From the NCBI RefSeq assembly GCF_901709675.1, contig NC_051091.1:7288967-7352966 (forward strand): a DNA stretch of 64,000 nt, given 5' to 3'. Position numbers and translations under genes: made by a program. This document shows, one piece after another, positions 1 through 40,823 of this stretch (position 1 is the stretch's first letter; the number at the start of each line of letters is the position of its first letter). The notes beneath the pieces were generated by a model. It worked only from the letters and a program-made list of their open reading frames with translations. It ran no database searches and was not told the origin of the DNA. The DNA is from Syngnathus acus (Eukaryota; Chordata; Actinopteri; Syngnathiformes; Syngnathidae).

Positions 1-1569
1 GTGCAATGTTGTGACCGACGAGCTGTGGTGGCCTCTCGGCGCGTCTACTGTCACCTGTGCTGTCACCAATGGCATCGTTTGTGCGGGATTGTGGGTAATG
101 TAGTTCTCACGAACAAGCAGCCGGAACTTACTATTATTAGACAGTGACGGGAGGTTTGTTGTCAATGCAAGAGGTCATTCAACTAGAGTACTAGACCAAA
201 AACAAAGACGCAACTTGGTTTATTTATCAATTTATGGATTCAATTGTAGGTGTCCTTAACGTACGTACGTAATGTTTCCCTTTATAGGACTGCTCGGGGG
301 GAAAAAAACATTTTAAATGAAGCGTTTTATAGCATGCATTATTTCTCTGTATAAGGTTACACTTAAGGCTATTTCGACTCGGTGCTTATGAATGGGTGGC
401 TTTTTGGGAAATAGTGTGTGTTTTTATATTCAACAGACCGTGGTGTACATGTTAGAAGCACATATTGTACTGATAACAAATTAGGTGTGTCTCGCTGGTT
501 GGGAAACAGAAGATATGGAAATCGGGTGCGCTTGCAGTACCACGTGTGGCCACAAGAGGGAGGTAAATACCCGTTCAGTACTGTTTCAAACAAAATATTG
601 CATTAAAAAAAGTCAGTATGGCAATCAGAGGGCCATTTTATTAACTCCAGGACAATCAACCAATTGGAGAGTAAATAGTTGATCCACAACTAAAGCACTC
701 AATTGCCATCTACCATTTTTTTTGTCTGTACATGTCTACATTGCACATTATCAGATAGAGATGCCGTGTCTTATTAAAGCTGGGGAATAAAAATCAGAGA
801 TAAACATTTTCTGAGGTAGCACCTTCTCTCCATTTCCAATCATGATCAAGTATGTGATTTGTACGATGAAACATTCAATATGGTTAACGCATGAGCACAT
901 ATACTGCAGAAGTGGAAGGAAGGGACAAAGTTCAGTTACACTAAGTCAAGTTTTTTTGAGTGCAAGACCAAGAAATACAAGAAGACAACCAGTCATATCG
1001 GATGTAAATGTTCTCAGTGGCCACTTATCACAATGCATTCCACGTATGTCTCTGATTAGATCATTTAAGATCCAAATTTTGGTTGGACAGAAAAATCCAT
1101 AATTGTGGCTGAAAAAAATCTGCATTCAATACACATTCAGATGGCAGTAACATGTGAAACAAGTGCAAAAAATGAGGAGGGACAAATTAATTGGAAGGAT
1201 AGGCAGGAATTGCAATGATAGCTAAGTCTGTTAAGAAAATAAAATTTGACCAGTCAAATGCCACATTACGTTTTCATCCAATAATCATATCGCAAAACAT
1301 TTCACTGATTATTATACGGTAATCATTTGACTTAGATTCAGCTAAATATTTTTTTAACGAACAGGCATATTTTTTTAATGCTTAAATTGTGAGGCCTGAT
1401 TAGCAAGCATGGAGCGATGAAGTGACAGTGAACTTCACTCAAATGGTCCAGAGCAGAAGTGCTCCAAGTACTTCCCTCTTTAGAAGTCAGCGCATGTAGT
1501 AAGGAGTTTGGAACAAATTTCTCTTGGGCAAACAGCAAGATAACGATCAAGATTCTGGGTGCAAGCCTT
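1..1569. other. 3' flank / probable 3' UTR of TMEM183A, no coding gene seen
   Basis: No ORF here resembles a known family and no exon with good splice sites was found. Because TMEM183A is read from the minus strand and stops at 1570, at least the part next to it should be its 3' UTR. Minus-strand AATAAA hexamers (TTTATT on the plus strand) lie near 221-226 and 636-641, so the true poly(A) site cannot be chosen. The first 130 bases are somewhat GC-richer than the rest and could belong to a neighbouring gene outside the window. Confidence 0.4.
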
Positions 1570-3621
1570 TTACTGTGACAAAGGGTACTGTGGATGCCAC
1601 CAGTCCACAAGCCTCACACTGTGAACTGGATCCAGCACAACCTGTGTGCTGCCATAATCGCCTCTTTTCCTTCCTCTTTGGATCGGCGAGTCCTGGAACA
1701 CGAGACGAACGCGGTGATGGCGCATGTCCGTGCTGACATTGATTGTGAACTACAAAAACAGCAAACAGAGCAGACTTCATGAGATAAAATGAGAATAAAT
1801 AAAATATAATGGAAAAAAAAATACACAGAGATAAATGTCACATTTGAGGTGTAACACTTTCAAATTTTCTAATAGCTACAGCAAAATCGAAATATCAAGG
1901 CAAATATAAAAGACACGAGATTATCAGACCCACCAGGTTAAGTGTCATGCCCATGACCACAGGAGTGAAAATGAAGTTGAACGTTGAGACTTGGAGCATG
2001 TAACAGTCAGAGTCCGAATTGGTGTGGACGTCTTCATACTGCTTGGGCATGCGCAAGGACTTTGCGCGGCCATTCTTCTTGTTTTGCTGCTCGGAACCAA
2101 ACATGAGATGAAGTAAACTGCCAAGCTTCAGTGTGGCTGTTTTTGACAAAGCCCGTTACCTGCTTTAAGAACTTGAAGTTGAACTCCCACAATCCTTCTG
2201 GTCGAGTCCCAGTCATCTTTTTTATCCAGAACAATAAACACTGCAAAAGAAAAACAAAGTCATATATTCACTGCAATGAGAAATTGTAGATGCTAAAGAG
2301 GAGGAGCACATTTGAGGGATTGATCATTCAACTAAACTAAAAACAAAAATTGCAAAACCAGAACGGTCTTTAGCATCTATGAGCAGGCTTACCTTGGAAT
2401 TGAGCAAAGATGTGGGGGTAGATTCCGGGAAAGCAGGAATTTTGGCGACACGTGAGCTGAACGGCTCATACAAATGGAAAAGGGAGCGAATCACACGAGC
2501 CCTGAGGCTGCATGTCCTGTCAATGCAGTCGGGCTGGAGCCAAAACGGCAGGTCAACATCCATCCGGTAGTGTCTTTAAATGGGAGGACAAATAGAACAT
2601 CAGGTGTGTTATACCTGGACCACAACACAGCCAATACTCCAGAAATACATTTTTGAATGTTAAGGTCAAACAATCTTACCTTCTGTACAGCCTGGTCCAA
2701 AAAACTGTGGTGCATGTGACCATCCATGCATTCCTAGAGATGAGTGAGAATCTGCATACATCTTCAGGTCGAATATAAGAAGAAAGCATCAGCCAGATGT
2801 CCACCGGATAGTCCTGTCCATCGCTGCTTTCACGGCTCTCTGGAAGTGCGCAAACAGTGTGAATAAAACAAAGCCGCTTCCCACTTTTCCTCACACATAT
2901 TGTGAGATTATACCCTTTCTCCTCTTGCTCTTCTTCTTGTGGATTACTTTAGTTTCACCAATGCCATCTTCCTCTGCGTCCAGGTCATCGCTGCTGTCCA
3001 AACCATCTATTTTAATGTTCCCAGCAGACGAAAGGACTTCTTCCACAGCACCGTGGGATGCTTCCAGGCCACAGAGTAATTTGACTGAAAGGTAAAGTGG
3101 TGAAGCCGATTAGTTCATATGTAAAAGGAGAAAAAAATTGTGCAGCACTGTATAATTACCTTCTTTTTCAATTGCATTTGCAACGGCCTTTTTCACCCTA
3201 CCAGACTTCACAACGGCCGGATCAGAATCAGCATAATCGGCCACAGTCACTGAAGGGGGAGGAAAAACTGCATAGTCACGCTGCATATTTCTTAAAGATA
3301 ACATGCACAAGACCTCTGAGCTATATTTAACCTGTGAGCCACTTTAGATCTAATACATACATTATCTATCTTACGCCATCCAATTTGGCCAACTCCCTAA
3401 AACTAAATCATTCACGTTTGCATACACTGTAAATTCTAAACTAAATTACAAAACTCCGAAGTGCTGAAGTTAAGATCGTTATTTCTGAACCAGCGCTGTA
3501 GCGGCGGACGAGCTAGCTTTGTTGGCTATTGGAAAAGTCAATACAAACCCGACCTACCCGATTCCGAGCAGACGTCCACAGCCCGAAATTTCAGCCGTTT
3601 TCGGTTCCCTTTCTTGGGCAT
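1570..3621 (-). CDS. TMEM183A: TMEM183A, transmembrane protein 183A (F-box-like region), 7 exons, frame problem in exon 6
   Basis: Minus-strand gene. Exons read 5' to 3': 3558-3621, 3160-3249, 2914-3084, 2680-2839, 2393-2573, 1934-2240 and 1570-1749. The ATG is at 3619-3621 ([13 protein letters not shown]), followed by [18 protein letters not shown]. The hallmark block [20 protein letters not shown] ends in FWTRLYRR. Later blocks are [25 protein letters not shown], a hydrophobic stretch [14 protein letters not shown], then [18 protein letters not shown] and a C-terminus containing DWWHPQYP. These match the vertebrate TMEM183 family, whose biochemical role is poorly known; the central block resembles an F-box. 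Odd point: [11 protein letters not shown] and YEDVHTN lie in different frames of the same exon (see findings). Either a one-base shift near 2138-2160 or an extra intron of about 120 bp (2041-2159) explains this. Gene identity is very secure; the structure around 2040-2160 is not. Confidence 0.93.
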
Positions 3622-5078
3622 GTCGTCACTAATGTTCCGTGGACACTTAACGTGGTTGCGAATCCAGCCATGGCTCTATGGCAAGCTGGAATAAGGAAAA
3701 ATTAAAACAAATGAGAGAGATATTGAAAATAACCCCGCCAGGATCTTCGGCCATCATGGAATGACGTAATCTAGTAAATATCGCGAGAGTACAGTTGTCT
3801 AATTCTGGTAGTGGTTCTTCTTTCCTGAAATCCAGTACCCACAAATTCAGACGTTGTTCATTATTAGATTATCTCTGTTTATTTAATTAACCTTTTTGCA
3901 TTGTTTGTCGACGTTTAGTCCCAGTGGATACGCAAACATGATCTCGCTTGCGAAGATAAGCGGTGCAGAAAATGGTTGATGGATTGATGGATGAAAGTCC
4001 TAACAATGTCTTTTATTAGGGTTCCATCCCATTTAAGTTTAAGAGAGGCAGGCTCTCGCTTATCACGCAATAAACACTTTACACAACTTTAGCCTAAAGG
4101 AGCTGTTTTATTGTGTTTTATAGTTGTATTCTAGTAAAGACAACAATCTGAGGTTGTCGACATTCCCCACAACACTGTATACTATATGAAATATATGGCA
4201 CAAGTTGAAAAAGCAGTTAAGACTTGCAATATTGTCGTTTTATGTCTTCCGCATGACAGAATTCCATTTTCATAGGTAATCCTGCAGGGAGCGCTGTGCA
4301 TCCAAGTGTGCAATCATGCACAGTGTTAATTAATGAGCGTGTGGCAGTGATGGAGCTACTGGGTCATAATCATGCAAATAGCGCTATATGAGTATACAGT
4401 CACCCATGAAGCAGCAAACAAATGTGACCTTGTAAGTGTGCAATACATCATGTAAGGTAGACGTTTTTTTTTTTTTTTACAAGTGATGTGTGTGTTTAAG
4501 CAGTGATGGTGCGTGTGTGGTGGGAGGGGGTGGAAGCAGAGAAGGCGGATGCAGATACAGTAAGACTCGATCACTCTCTGTCACACACACGCACACACAT
4601 TGACTGGCTCCAAGAGCACATCAGACGTTCTGTCACGGTTCTATTCTGGTATTTTGGAATTGTTCCGATGATCGCCGCCGTGCTCGCAGACACCGCCCCT
4701 CCGAGCGGCGGCGCGCCTGACCTGTCAATCACGTCACGCCGGGTTTGGTACATGTGAGCGAGGGAGTGCATGGCGCGCCGGTAAGGGCGGATCTGCACAC
4801 GGGGAGAAACGACGGTAGATGTGTTAACGAGGATGGAAGGTCGCCAGTTATCGCGTCATTTGGCTCACACTGAATAGGTAAGAATTAAATGCATGATTGA
4901 AAGAAGACACTTGGCGCGTGAATATAAAGGCGCGCCTCCACAAATGCATGCTGCCTTTTTTTCCTTTTTTTTTTTTGCTTATGGCCTCCACTCAGATGCT
5001 TAATGCTTAATTCATATGTAACACACGCACGCGTCTTGAACCGACAATCACGTCGCCTCTTCATCCAGCGCAGCAGAG
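3622..5078. other. Interval between the divergent TMEM183A and PPFIA4 genes
   Basis: The two genes point away from each other with about 1.46 kb between their start codons. The TMEM183A side (3622-3850) has no clear TATA box. The PPFIA4 side (about 4660-4860) is the GC-rich part of the interval, with several CpGs, a CACGTCA CRE-like hexamer near 4731 and GGCGCGCC repeats, as expected for a CpG-type promoter. A possible 5' UTR intron runs from GTAAGAATT after 4875 to a pyrimidine-rich CCACTCAG ending near 4995; this is inference only. A 12-base T run lies near 4467-4479. Confidence 0.4.
3945..3996 (+). repeat. Interspersed-repeat tail (GATAAGCGG...GGATGG type)
   Basis: The segment CGAAGATAAGCGGTGCAG followed by AAAATGGTTGATGGATTGATGG looks like the 3' tail seen on many dispersed fish retroposon fragments. 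A similar sequence occurs in reverse orientation near 31613-31655 in this window, supporting a dispersed repeat rather than unique DNA. The family name is not assigned. Confidence 0.4.
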
Positions 5079-33595
<28,517 letters not shown>

Positions 33596-35335
33596 CTCAC
33601 TTTGGCTTACTAACTGGAGCCCTGATGCTAACAGGTAAGCTTCAAATTTAGGGAAAGTGCAAAATGTATCATATGTGTGGGTCATTCATTTTTCAATATT
33701 TCGCACTTGAACAATGCACGATAACTTTTGTGCTAAATATTTGTTTGTCAGTATAAGGCTTAATCCCAAAAAAAGAGCCAAATATCATTAAGTATATAGT
33801 TTCATTTACTACAGCATAACCATGAACCCTAAATAGAATGAAAAATATTTTCCCTTTGAAATACTAACTTATTTATATGATGGTAAATGTATTGAATAAA
33901 AAGCATGATCGCACTAATTACATTGCAGTCCATTTAAACATTTTATAATAATAAAACAATAGATCATTCTCGAATTTGTGTGGTATTGTATTCCGCCCTC
34001 GGCGATGAGTCTGACTTTCTTTACCAATCTTTTGTCCCCCAGTGCATTGTCATTACCTGTACGGACACATGCTTGCGGCCTTTTGAGAGTCAAATGCCAA
34101 ATTTGAAGAGAGTGCTACCTGGGGTGCCAGTGAGGTAGGGGGCTTCCGGCCCCACCTCGCACCTTTCCGTCGGACACGTGCAATACCGAGGCCAGGTCTG
34201 ACCCTTGAACTCTTGAGAGCGGCCGTTGGCGTCGCTCTCGCTGCTGTTAAGGAGACTCGCCTCTGGACTTTCCCGGTTGAACCCAGTGCTCCCAGTAGCC
34301 TTGTCATTGTGGATGTTGTGCCCCCCCCCAAATCTCAGCTGTGAGCCGTCGTCCTCCCGTTCCCGAAGTCTCAACATGGCCGACTCACCGCTACACGTTA
34401 CCCTTCTATCGGTTATGCAAGGTATTACTCAATGATCGTATCTGGACTGTATATAAAATGGATGACTAAATTTTCTATAAAGTATATAAATATATATATT
34501 GGAAATATATATGGAAAAGTGATATAATGGCTGTATGAAACCTATCGCCCTGTATTCAATAGTGACTGTTCTCTCACTTTTTCTTTGTCTTAGTGTCGGA
34601 CCTTGTGTGTCTTTTGCTGGTTGATGTAAGTGTGTGAATTATCAGTGGGCGGAGCTTACAAGGCCTCACAGGTTCATGGGTCCAATTTCAGAATTTCCCT
34701 TGCTTCCCTCCTCTTTTGACAACATGCCTCCTTTCCTGTATGACGCTGTGTCACCTAGAGTAGAGAGTATGATGTTATATGAAGAGCGTGCGTGTGTGTG
34801 CGTGCGTGCGTGCGTGCGTGTGTGTGTTTGAATGATACGATCATCTGATCCGTGCTATGTGGCTGTTGGGTGTAAACACTGTAGCTCCTCTCTGCTGCTG
34901 CTCTGCATCATTTCAGTGATATCACGTGCTGATGTGAAATTGCGCCGACCGATTGGCAATTCATGTCCAATCGCTTCCTGTTTAGTTGCCATAGAGACGT
35001 GCCAGTCAGTACTTTCGGCTGCCCTCATTCAGTAAGAACACAACATATGAACCAAGTGAAGTGCAGAATGGGTGTAAGATTTTTTCTTTATTTATTTTTT
35101 TTATTTCTATTTTTTCCGAGGTGTCTAAAAGGTGTAATGTGCTATGTGGCAGCTATGAGTACTGTGTCTTTATTCCAGGAGTGAAATATTGCTGACATAT
35201 CAAGATTTTATTATTTGGCTATTCAAAAAAAAGTACTGTATCTATGACAATATATAGACATGAGTAAAGCTGTTTTTTAAAGAGTATTTATTGTATTTAT
35301 TTTGACTTTTCAAAGTTTCTTTGCTTAAAGAGGAA
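33596..35335. other. PPFIA4 3' UTR and downstream flank
   Basis: After the TAA at 33593-33595 there is no further gene. A plus-strand AATAAA at 33895-33900 is a plausible first poly(A) signal, giving a 3' UTR of about 320 bases; later A/T-rich stretches could provide others. A GTGC/GT microsatellite lies at about 34788-34828. ORFs in this interval are short and unrelated to any family I know. Confidence 0.5.
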
Positions 35336-36862
35336 TGAAGTGACTAAACCCTATGTAGTCTGCGGCTTTCATGGCCAAATCCTGATTGTTGTCATGCGCC
35401 AGTTGCAGTTGTTTCCTCAGTTTGAATGAAGCTTGGACAAAATATCACTGAAAGACTTTTGAGCGTCTGTCACGGCATTCCTCTTTGCAGCACTCTTGTT
35501 TTGAGCCTCCTCCAGCTGTTGCCGTAGCAACTTGCCTTCACTCTGCACTTGGGGTAAGTGCTCCTGCGTGGCCTCTTGGTGCGCTACGTCGAGTGAGCAG
35601 CTTCTTTTCAGCCAGCATTGAGTTCCTGATGAATCGATGACGAGGCTGAAACTGCACATTCATTGTTTCCAAAAGTTTGTATGATAGGTGGCAGTCCAAA
35701 TGAGGCATTGTATTGCTGTTGTGATGTATCTTGCTGCAATAACAAAGGTTGACATGACCAGTCCAAACGTGGAGGCAATACTTTCCAAAGGTTGAGGTGC
35801 ATTCGGGTGTGCTGGTGGATTCACAAATACCTGCGGGTTCAGCGAGGTATGCATGATCTCAGCCTAGCCTCTTGTAAGAATCCATTCCATCAGATCACAT
35901 TGAATGAGTACTGCTACCAATCTCTAAGCACTGCTAGCTTAGCTGTCACTTGGGCGAACCCAGTCTTAAACTCTAGTTGTTGCTTCTTTCTCTTCAAGAT
36001 AAGCTCCTGCTCCTCCAATGCGTATTTCTACTTCAAAGCAGCAACCAAGAGCCAAGAGTGCATCTCACCGTGCCTCTGCCTTGCACCAAGCAGCTGAATA
36101 AGTGGACGAATGACTTGAGCCATAGTGATGTGACTGCACATTTGAGACGCTGTCTTATAGTCAAATGTCATCTTCCTCTTCTTTCCTTCCAAACGTAGCT
36201 TCTTTCTCATTGCTGTCATTAACTTTCTTTGCCGCCGTTTGAGTTTGGCCTGACAAACCATCATTTTGACTTAAGTCACCACAGACTCTGGTGGTTGATT
36301 TAGCATTAAACAGCCATTGGATTACTGCTGCAATAAATTCAATGACATTCAGCATTGTGGCGTGATACCAAATATCATGTTTGCTTGCTTCATCAGCAGC
36401 CAATAACCCCAACAAAGACATGATGTATGTTTTCACAAAACCCATTAAAATTGCCAAACTTTGTCACCCCCGACACTTCGTATCAATCGATGAAAATTAT
36501 TTTTTAGGTGCACCAGTTTGCAGTGTTCCACAAACTTGTCTCTGGGAGCAAAGTGATTTTTTTTTAGTCTTACCAATGCATTGGGTTTTTGTAAATGTGT
36601 GCACACCCAAAAAAAAAAAGACCATTCAAAAACAAACAAACAAGGGCTGATCAAACCTTACCCCAATCGAGCGTTGGCCAGTGTCTTTCCCGGTGTACTG
36701 ATGCTGGTATTCCTTTGGATTTCCTCTGCAGCTGATGCCACTCCAGTCTTCGGCAACCCCCAAACGTTTGGCCTCCTAACATCCAGAGTTTCCAAACGAA
36801 CGCCACGAACAATAATCCAAAAATGAAGACATTTTCAACCAGTTGAAGTGACTAAACCCTAT
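35336..36862 (-). mobile_element. 1.49 kb insertion bounded by perfect 19-bp direct repeats
   Basis: TGAAGTGACTAAACCCTAT occurs at 35336-35354 and again at 36844-36862, like a target-site duplication around a 1489-base insert. The minus strand of the insert holds broken coding-like pieces rich in K, E, Q and R, e.g. ALEEQELILKRKKQQLELK (about 36000-36040) and LLRQQLEEAQNKSAAKR (about 35480-35535), separated by stops and frame shifts. The charged, coiled-coil-like pieces remind me of gag-type regions of fish retroelements, but I cannot name a family. No poly(A) tail or LTR is evident. It could also be an old truncated retrocopy of a host coiled-coil gene. Confidence 0.45.
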
Positions 36863-38082
36863 CTAAAGTAAACAGATTGAGAGTTCTGTTGGTGAAGGTC
36901 TAAAACATACTTGCAGGTTTATTTTCCTTAGTGATCAATATGGTAAATAACTCATACATCTAATGTTGCACTTGACATTTTTCTGGGCTGGATAAACTTA
37001 TTATTTGTGGAGGAACAAATTGCACACAGCACACCGTAGGATTGCATTGAGGACATTCACATTTACTTCAGCAGGTGCAACACACATATGCAATCATCCT
37101 GCCTGATGACATCATCACAGTGCGCCATGAGAGCACCCAATCAAGTCAACAGCTAACAAAACAACCACATGTAGTTTTTGCCACAACACTGGTATTTTCT
37201 CAGCATTGTGCACAGTAAAAACTGTTTGCTTCCTGTCAACTTCACCACGGACTTTATAGGCTTCCCACTATAATGCATGGTACTGCACGAGAATCCCTCT
37301 AGTGGCTTGGAGGTGGATTACATCAATGCAAAAATGGCTCATACTGCATGTTTCCTGATCGTAACAGTTTGACCTTGAAACAAATTAGTTCTCTTATATC
37401 CTATTTGATTCTAGTTCCTTTTTCTAATGCAAAGGAAAAAATAGACCATGTTTGGCCTCAGTTCTGCTGTATCAATCAATACTACATTTATTGTATTCAA
37501 AATGGTCTTTATTGCAAGGACTGGTCAGGAAACGTAACATTTCCAAACATCTAAAATACACAACAATCTTAGTTATAAAAGTCAAAAATAAATTAGCAAA
37601 AAAAAAAAAAAATACATAATAAACTGGCAAAACCACTCTGTAGAAAAGGGAACATATTTACATCACTGGCATTTGTAACCAGTTTAACATTAAGCAGATC
37701 TTGGTCAAAACTGCCATGGTACAAGTTGGCCCCGCAAATAAAATCATGGTTCTTTGTTTGCATAAAAACACACACAAAACAAGAATGAAAGATCAAGGAA
37801 AGGTTTGGAAAAGGAAAGCTTAAATTAAGTAAGGAGAGAAACTAGGCCTTGTTCATGCAAAGTCTTTTCAACTGCAGGCTTGGACTGTGGTTTAAGGCAG
37901 GGAATAAAGGAAATAAGGCCAAAGGTGGAATTCATTTTGTCTAGCAGACCCTTTGAAACATTAGTAACCATCAAGGTGAGGTGTGAGTTAAATATGAAAA
38001 TAACAGCCCGCTTTTCCAATCGTCTCATAGCTTTGTATCTGAGGCACAGGGTTCTTCCTCTGGATCTGCTCTGTGGAAGTTC
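36863..38082 (-). other. MYOG 3' UTR and flank
   Basis: Minus-strand AATAAA hexamers (TTTATT on plus) at 37508-37513 and 37487-37492 fit a myogenin 3' UTR of about 580-600 bases. The rest up to the insertion at 36862 shows nothing I can name. Confidence 0.5.
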
Positions 38083-39282
38083 TTATTTGGGAATGTCCAT
38101 AGGAAAGGTCACTGCCGCGTTTGCTGCGGCCATGCCCTCCACAATGGAGCTCAGGGTCTGAATGGTGGTCTGCTCGGGAGAATCGGCAGCACTCAGAAGA
38201 TCTGGGGAGAGTCGAATAAATGTGAGTAAGCATTTGTTTGTGTGTCTTGGGGTTTGAAGCCTAAAAATCAGGAGGTCCCCATAAAGCCCGTTTTCCGTGT
38301 GTGTGTGTGCGCGTGTGCGTGTGTGTTTGTGTGTGTGTGTGTTTTGGCATGAATTGGACTCACCCTCGCTGCTGTAGCTTTGCGTGCACTGCTCCGGGGT
38401 GCTGCTCCACTCGGGGCTACTGCAGCAGGTGCTGCCCGAACTGGGTTCGCTTGACGACGACACCTGTTGCCATGGAGACGAGCACAAGCAGAAGTCGCTG
38501 TCAGTCACAGTGTAATGACACAGCGCACCAGTACAGAAACACCGGAGCCACACACACGCACGAGACCTCACACGAAGGCAAATGGAGATGATGAGTTCAA
38601 CATTTTTTCAACTTTTAACTGACACCAAATCTCCAAGGTTTTGAAAGTCCTCTCAGCATGAATCAAGAGAATAATTTAGAACTGTGATGTCATATTCCAT
38701 TACGTGACTCATCCTTCACTTTGTCGTTCAGTTTGGATCGTAACATTCCCTTTCTGTGCTACTTACTCGAGGCTGGTTCTGTCCGGCCCGATAGTGCCCC
38801 ATCTCGGTGTCCTGCTGGTTGAAGGAGGACACCAGGGCCTGAAGCCTTTCAATGTACTGAATGGCACTCCTCAAAATCTCCACTTTGGGCAGCCTCTGGT
38901 TGGGGTTCATCAGGGTGCTCCTCTTCAGAGCATCAAAAGCCTCGTTGACCTTCTTCAGGCGTCTCTTTTCCCTCATCGTGGCCGCTCTCCTGCGGTCCAT
39001 GGTCACCGTCTTCCGTTTGCACAGCTTACAGGCCCACGGCAGGCACTGACCCGGGCAGTGGGGCTCGGAATGGGACGACAGGCCGGACGGTGAAGGTTTT
39101 TCCTCCGTTTGAATCACCCCGACGCCCCCGGAGAGAGTCCCGCACAAGCCCATGACGGAATTCTTGTCCTGGAAGCCGGCTTGGTCGTACGCCCCGGGCA
39201 GACGAGTGGGGAAGTAGTTGTCTCCTCCTTCGTAAAAGCGTTGGTCTGGGAAGAAGTACGGGTTGGTCTCGAAAAGCTCCAT
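38083..39282 (-). CDS. MYOG: MYOG, myogenin, bHLH muscle-determination transcription factor, 3 exons, 244 aa
   Basis: Exons (minus strand): 38767-39282, 38364-38463 and 38083-38201. The start chosen is the ATG at 39280-39282 ([11 protein letters not shown]), not the TTG three codons upstream. Residues 79-90 form the Cys/His-rich block with the Trp-containing motif [11 protein letters not shown] that contacts Pbx/Meis in this family. The basic region ([21 protein letters not shown]) and helix-loop-helix (about 113-150: [20 protein letters not shown], then [10 protein letters not shown]) bind E-box DNA with E-protein partners. Exon 2 encodes the Ser/Cys-rich CCSSPEWSS motif and exon 3 the terminal LSSIVEGM helix. 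The three-exon layout and length match vertebrate myogenin. It acts in the nucleus to drive myoblast differentiation. The adjacent promoter is annotated separately. Confidence 0.97.
38297..38342. repeat. (GT)n microsatellite in MYOG intron 2
   Basis: Imperfect GT/GC array about 20 bases from the exon 2 donor; it makes up a large share of the 162-bp intron. Confidence 0.85.
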
Positions 39283-39465
39283 ATTGGACAACGTTGTGAT
39301 GCGTGAGGATCCCTGGCTTCCCTCGGAACCGTTCTAGCTAGTGTTCAAGTCCTGCGCCTGGAGCGTGTGTGTCGGGGTGTACGCGTGCGTGCCTGCCTGC
39401 CTGCCTTCGTCCTTGGCTTGTGTTTGTGATGAGTGGAAGACGTGTGGGGAACAACTGGTGTGGAG

Positions 39466-39546
39466 CAACTGTAGGCTGGCATTTAAACCCCTCTGCCTGC
39501 TGCAGGATCACCAGGTTAAATTTAGCACGAGCCCCCAGAAACCTGA
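39466..39546 (-). promoter_or_regulatory. MYOG: MYOG core promoter: MEF3, MEF2, TATA-like, E-box
   Basis: Read on the minus strand, in order: TCAGGTTTC (39546-39538, MEF3/Six site), CTAAATTTAA (39525-39516, perfect YTAWWWWTAR MEF2 consensus), GTTTAAAT (39488-39481, TATA-like), and CAGTTG (39471-39466, E-box). A second CAGTTG lies at 39457-39452. Site types, order and spacing match what is known of the mouse myogenin promoter, where Six, MEF2 and MyoD-family factors act. Transcription should start near 39450-39460, leaving a 5' UTR of about 170 bases before the ATG at 39282. Confidence 0.85.
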
Positions 39547-40748
39547 CACGACGTTTAGCTGTTGCTGCACATCTATGCTTCATATCTCACTCAGGGCCTG
39601 ATCTCTGGAGCTTTCTAGGCCCGTGTGTGTGTGTCAATGCGTGTGTGAGTTAAGTGGGGGTCCTTTTGCTTGCGTGTGTCTCAAGAGCCCAACATATGAT
39701 CGAGTTGCTGGGGAAATGGGAAAGAGAACCGTGCATCAAAGTTGCCCGTCTTAATGAGCTAATCCCTGCCTCACGTCTCCATCCATAACACTAAACATGA
39801 AGTCCCGCACAATAGGGGCGCTGAGTTGGAGATGGACAGTCTGGAGCTGGCAGCTGTCACTTGGACCAATGATATGCAATGACAAAAACTTGTTTGACTC
39901 AGAGTTGGAGGAAATGAATTTTCCAAAAATTAGGTCACAAATGAATCCTTCACTTTGGGCCAGGACATCGGAATGATCGACCAGGTTAGCACAGAATAGA
40001 TAATCTGTTTGTTAATAATTAGTGCCAGGTTATCTTTGGGTGGCAGAAAAGTGATTAGCTACCACTGAGCTAAACTAAAACAATGGCAAACAAAAATAAC
40101 CAAACTACAAATAAAACCGAACAAACCCGCTCTAAATACAAATTCAAACTAACCGAATTAAAAAATAAAAATCGGAAAAATGAAAAACTATGATAACCTC
40201 ATGATGAAAACAATATCAAACAATGCTAAACCGCATCAAAATATAATTGGGTCTTGCTTTTGCTCGCTTAGTGTGACGTTGTCGTGACCTTGAGAGAAGC
40301 AGACAAGTCCGTGCAGGAACCGACAGAGCTCAACGTGGAGTTGTCACCTGCTCCTCTTACTCCGGGAGATCCGGGAAGAGTCATGAAATGAACATGCAGA
40401 GGTGGAAATGTTCTTCCTTGTCCTGACCTCCTCCTGCCACGATCGAGAGTTGATCCTTCCAGGAGATATCTGACCTCATGGCTCACTGGCTAATTCAGAC
40501 TAGCTTCCGCTGGCATGGACATACAGCCAAAACACACACTCACTGGGAGAGTGGACTCATTCCAAATGGCAGTAGTCACTTAGCCTTTTATATTTAATAC
40601 AGAGGCGTGATTTGTGGTGGAAAGTAACAAAGTATAAAAACTTCATTGTTGTACTTTTGCTGGACTATACCTAAGGGTAATTATTTTTACATACTTTCCA
40701 TCTCCATTTCCTATTTCCATCCTTGTACTACTTGCTTTGTAAAATGTC

Positions 40749-40823
<75 letters not shown>
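40749..40823. repeat. (ATTG)n tetranucleotide array, about 19 units
   Basis: A near-perfect tandem of TGAT/ATTG units. It yields a spurious minus-strand ORF with SINQ repeats. Confidence 0.95.

Noticed and set aside
39283-39291. Longer MYOG start three codons upstream
   Set aside because: The upstream codon is TTG; the ATG at 39282 gives [11 protein letters not shown], the family start.
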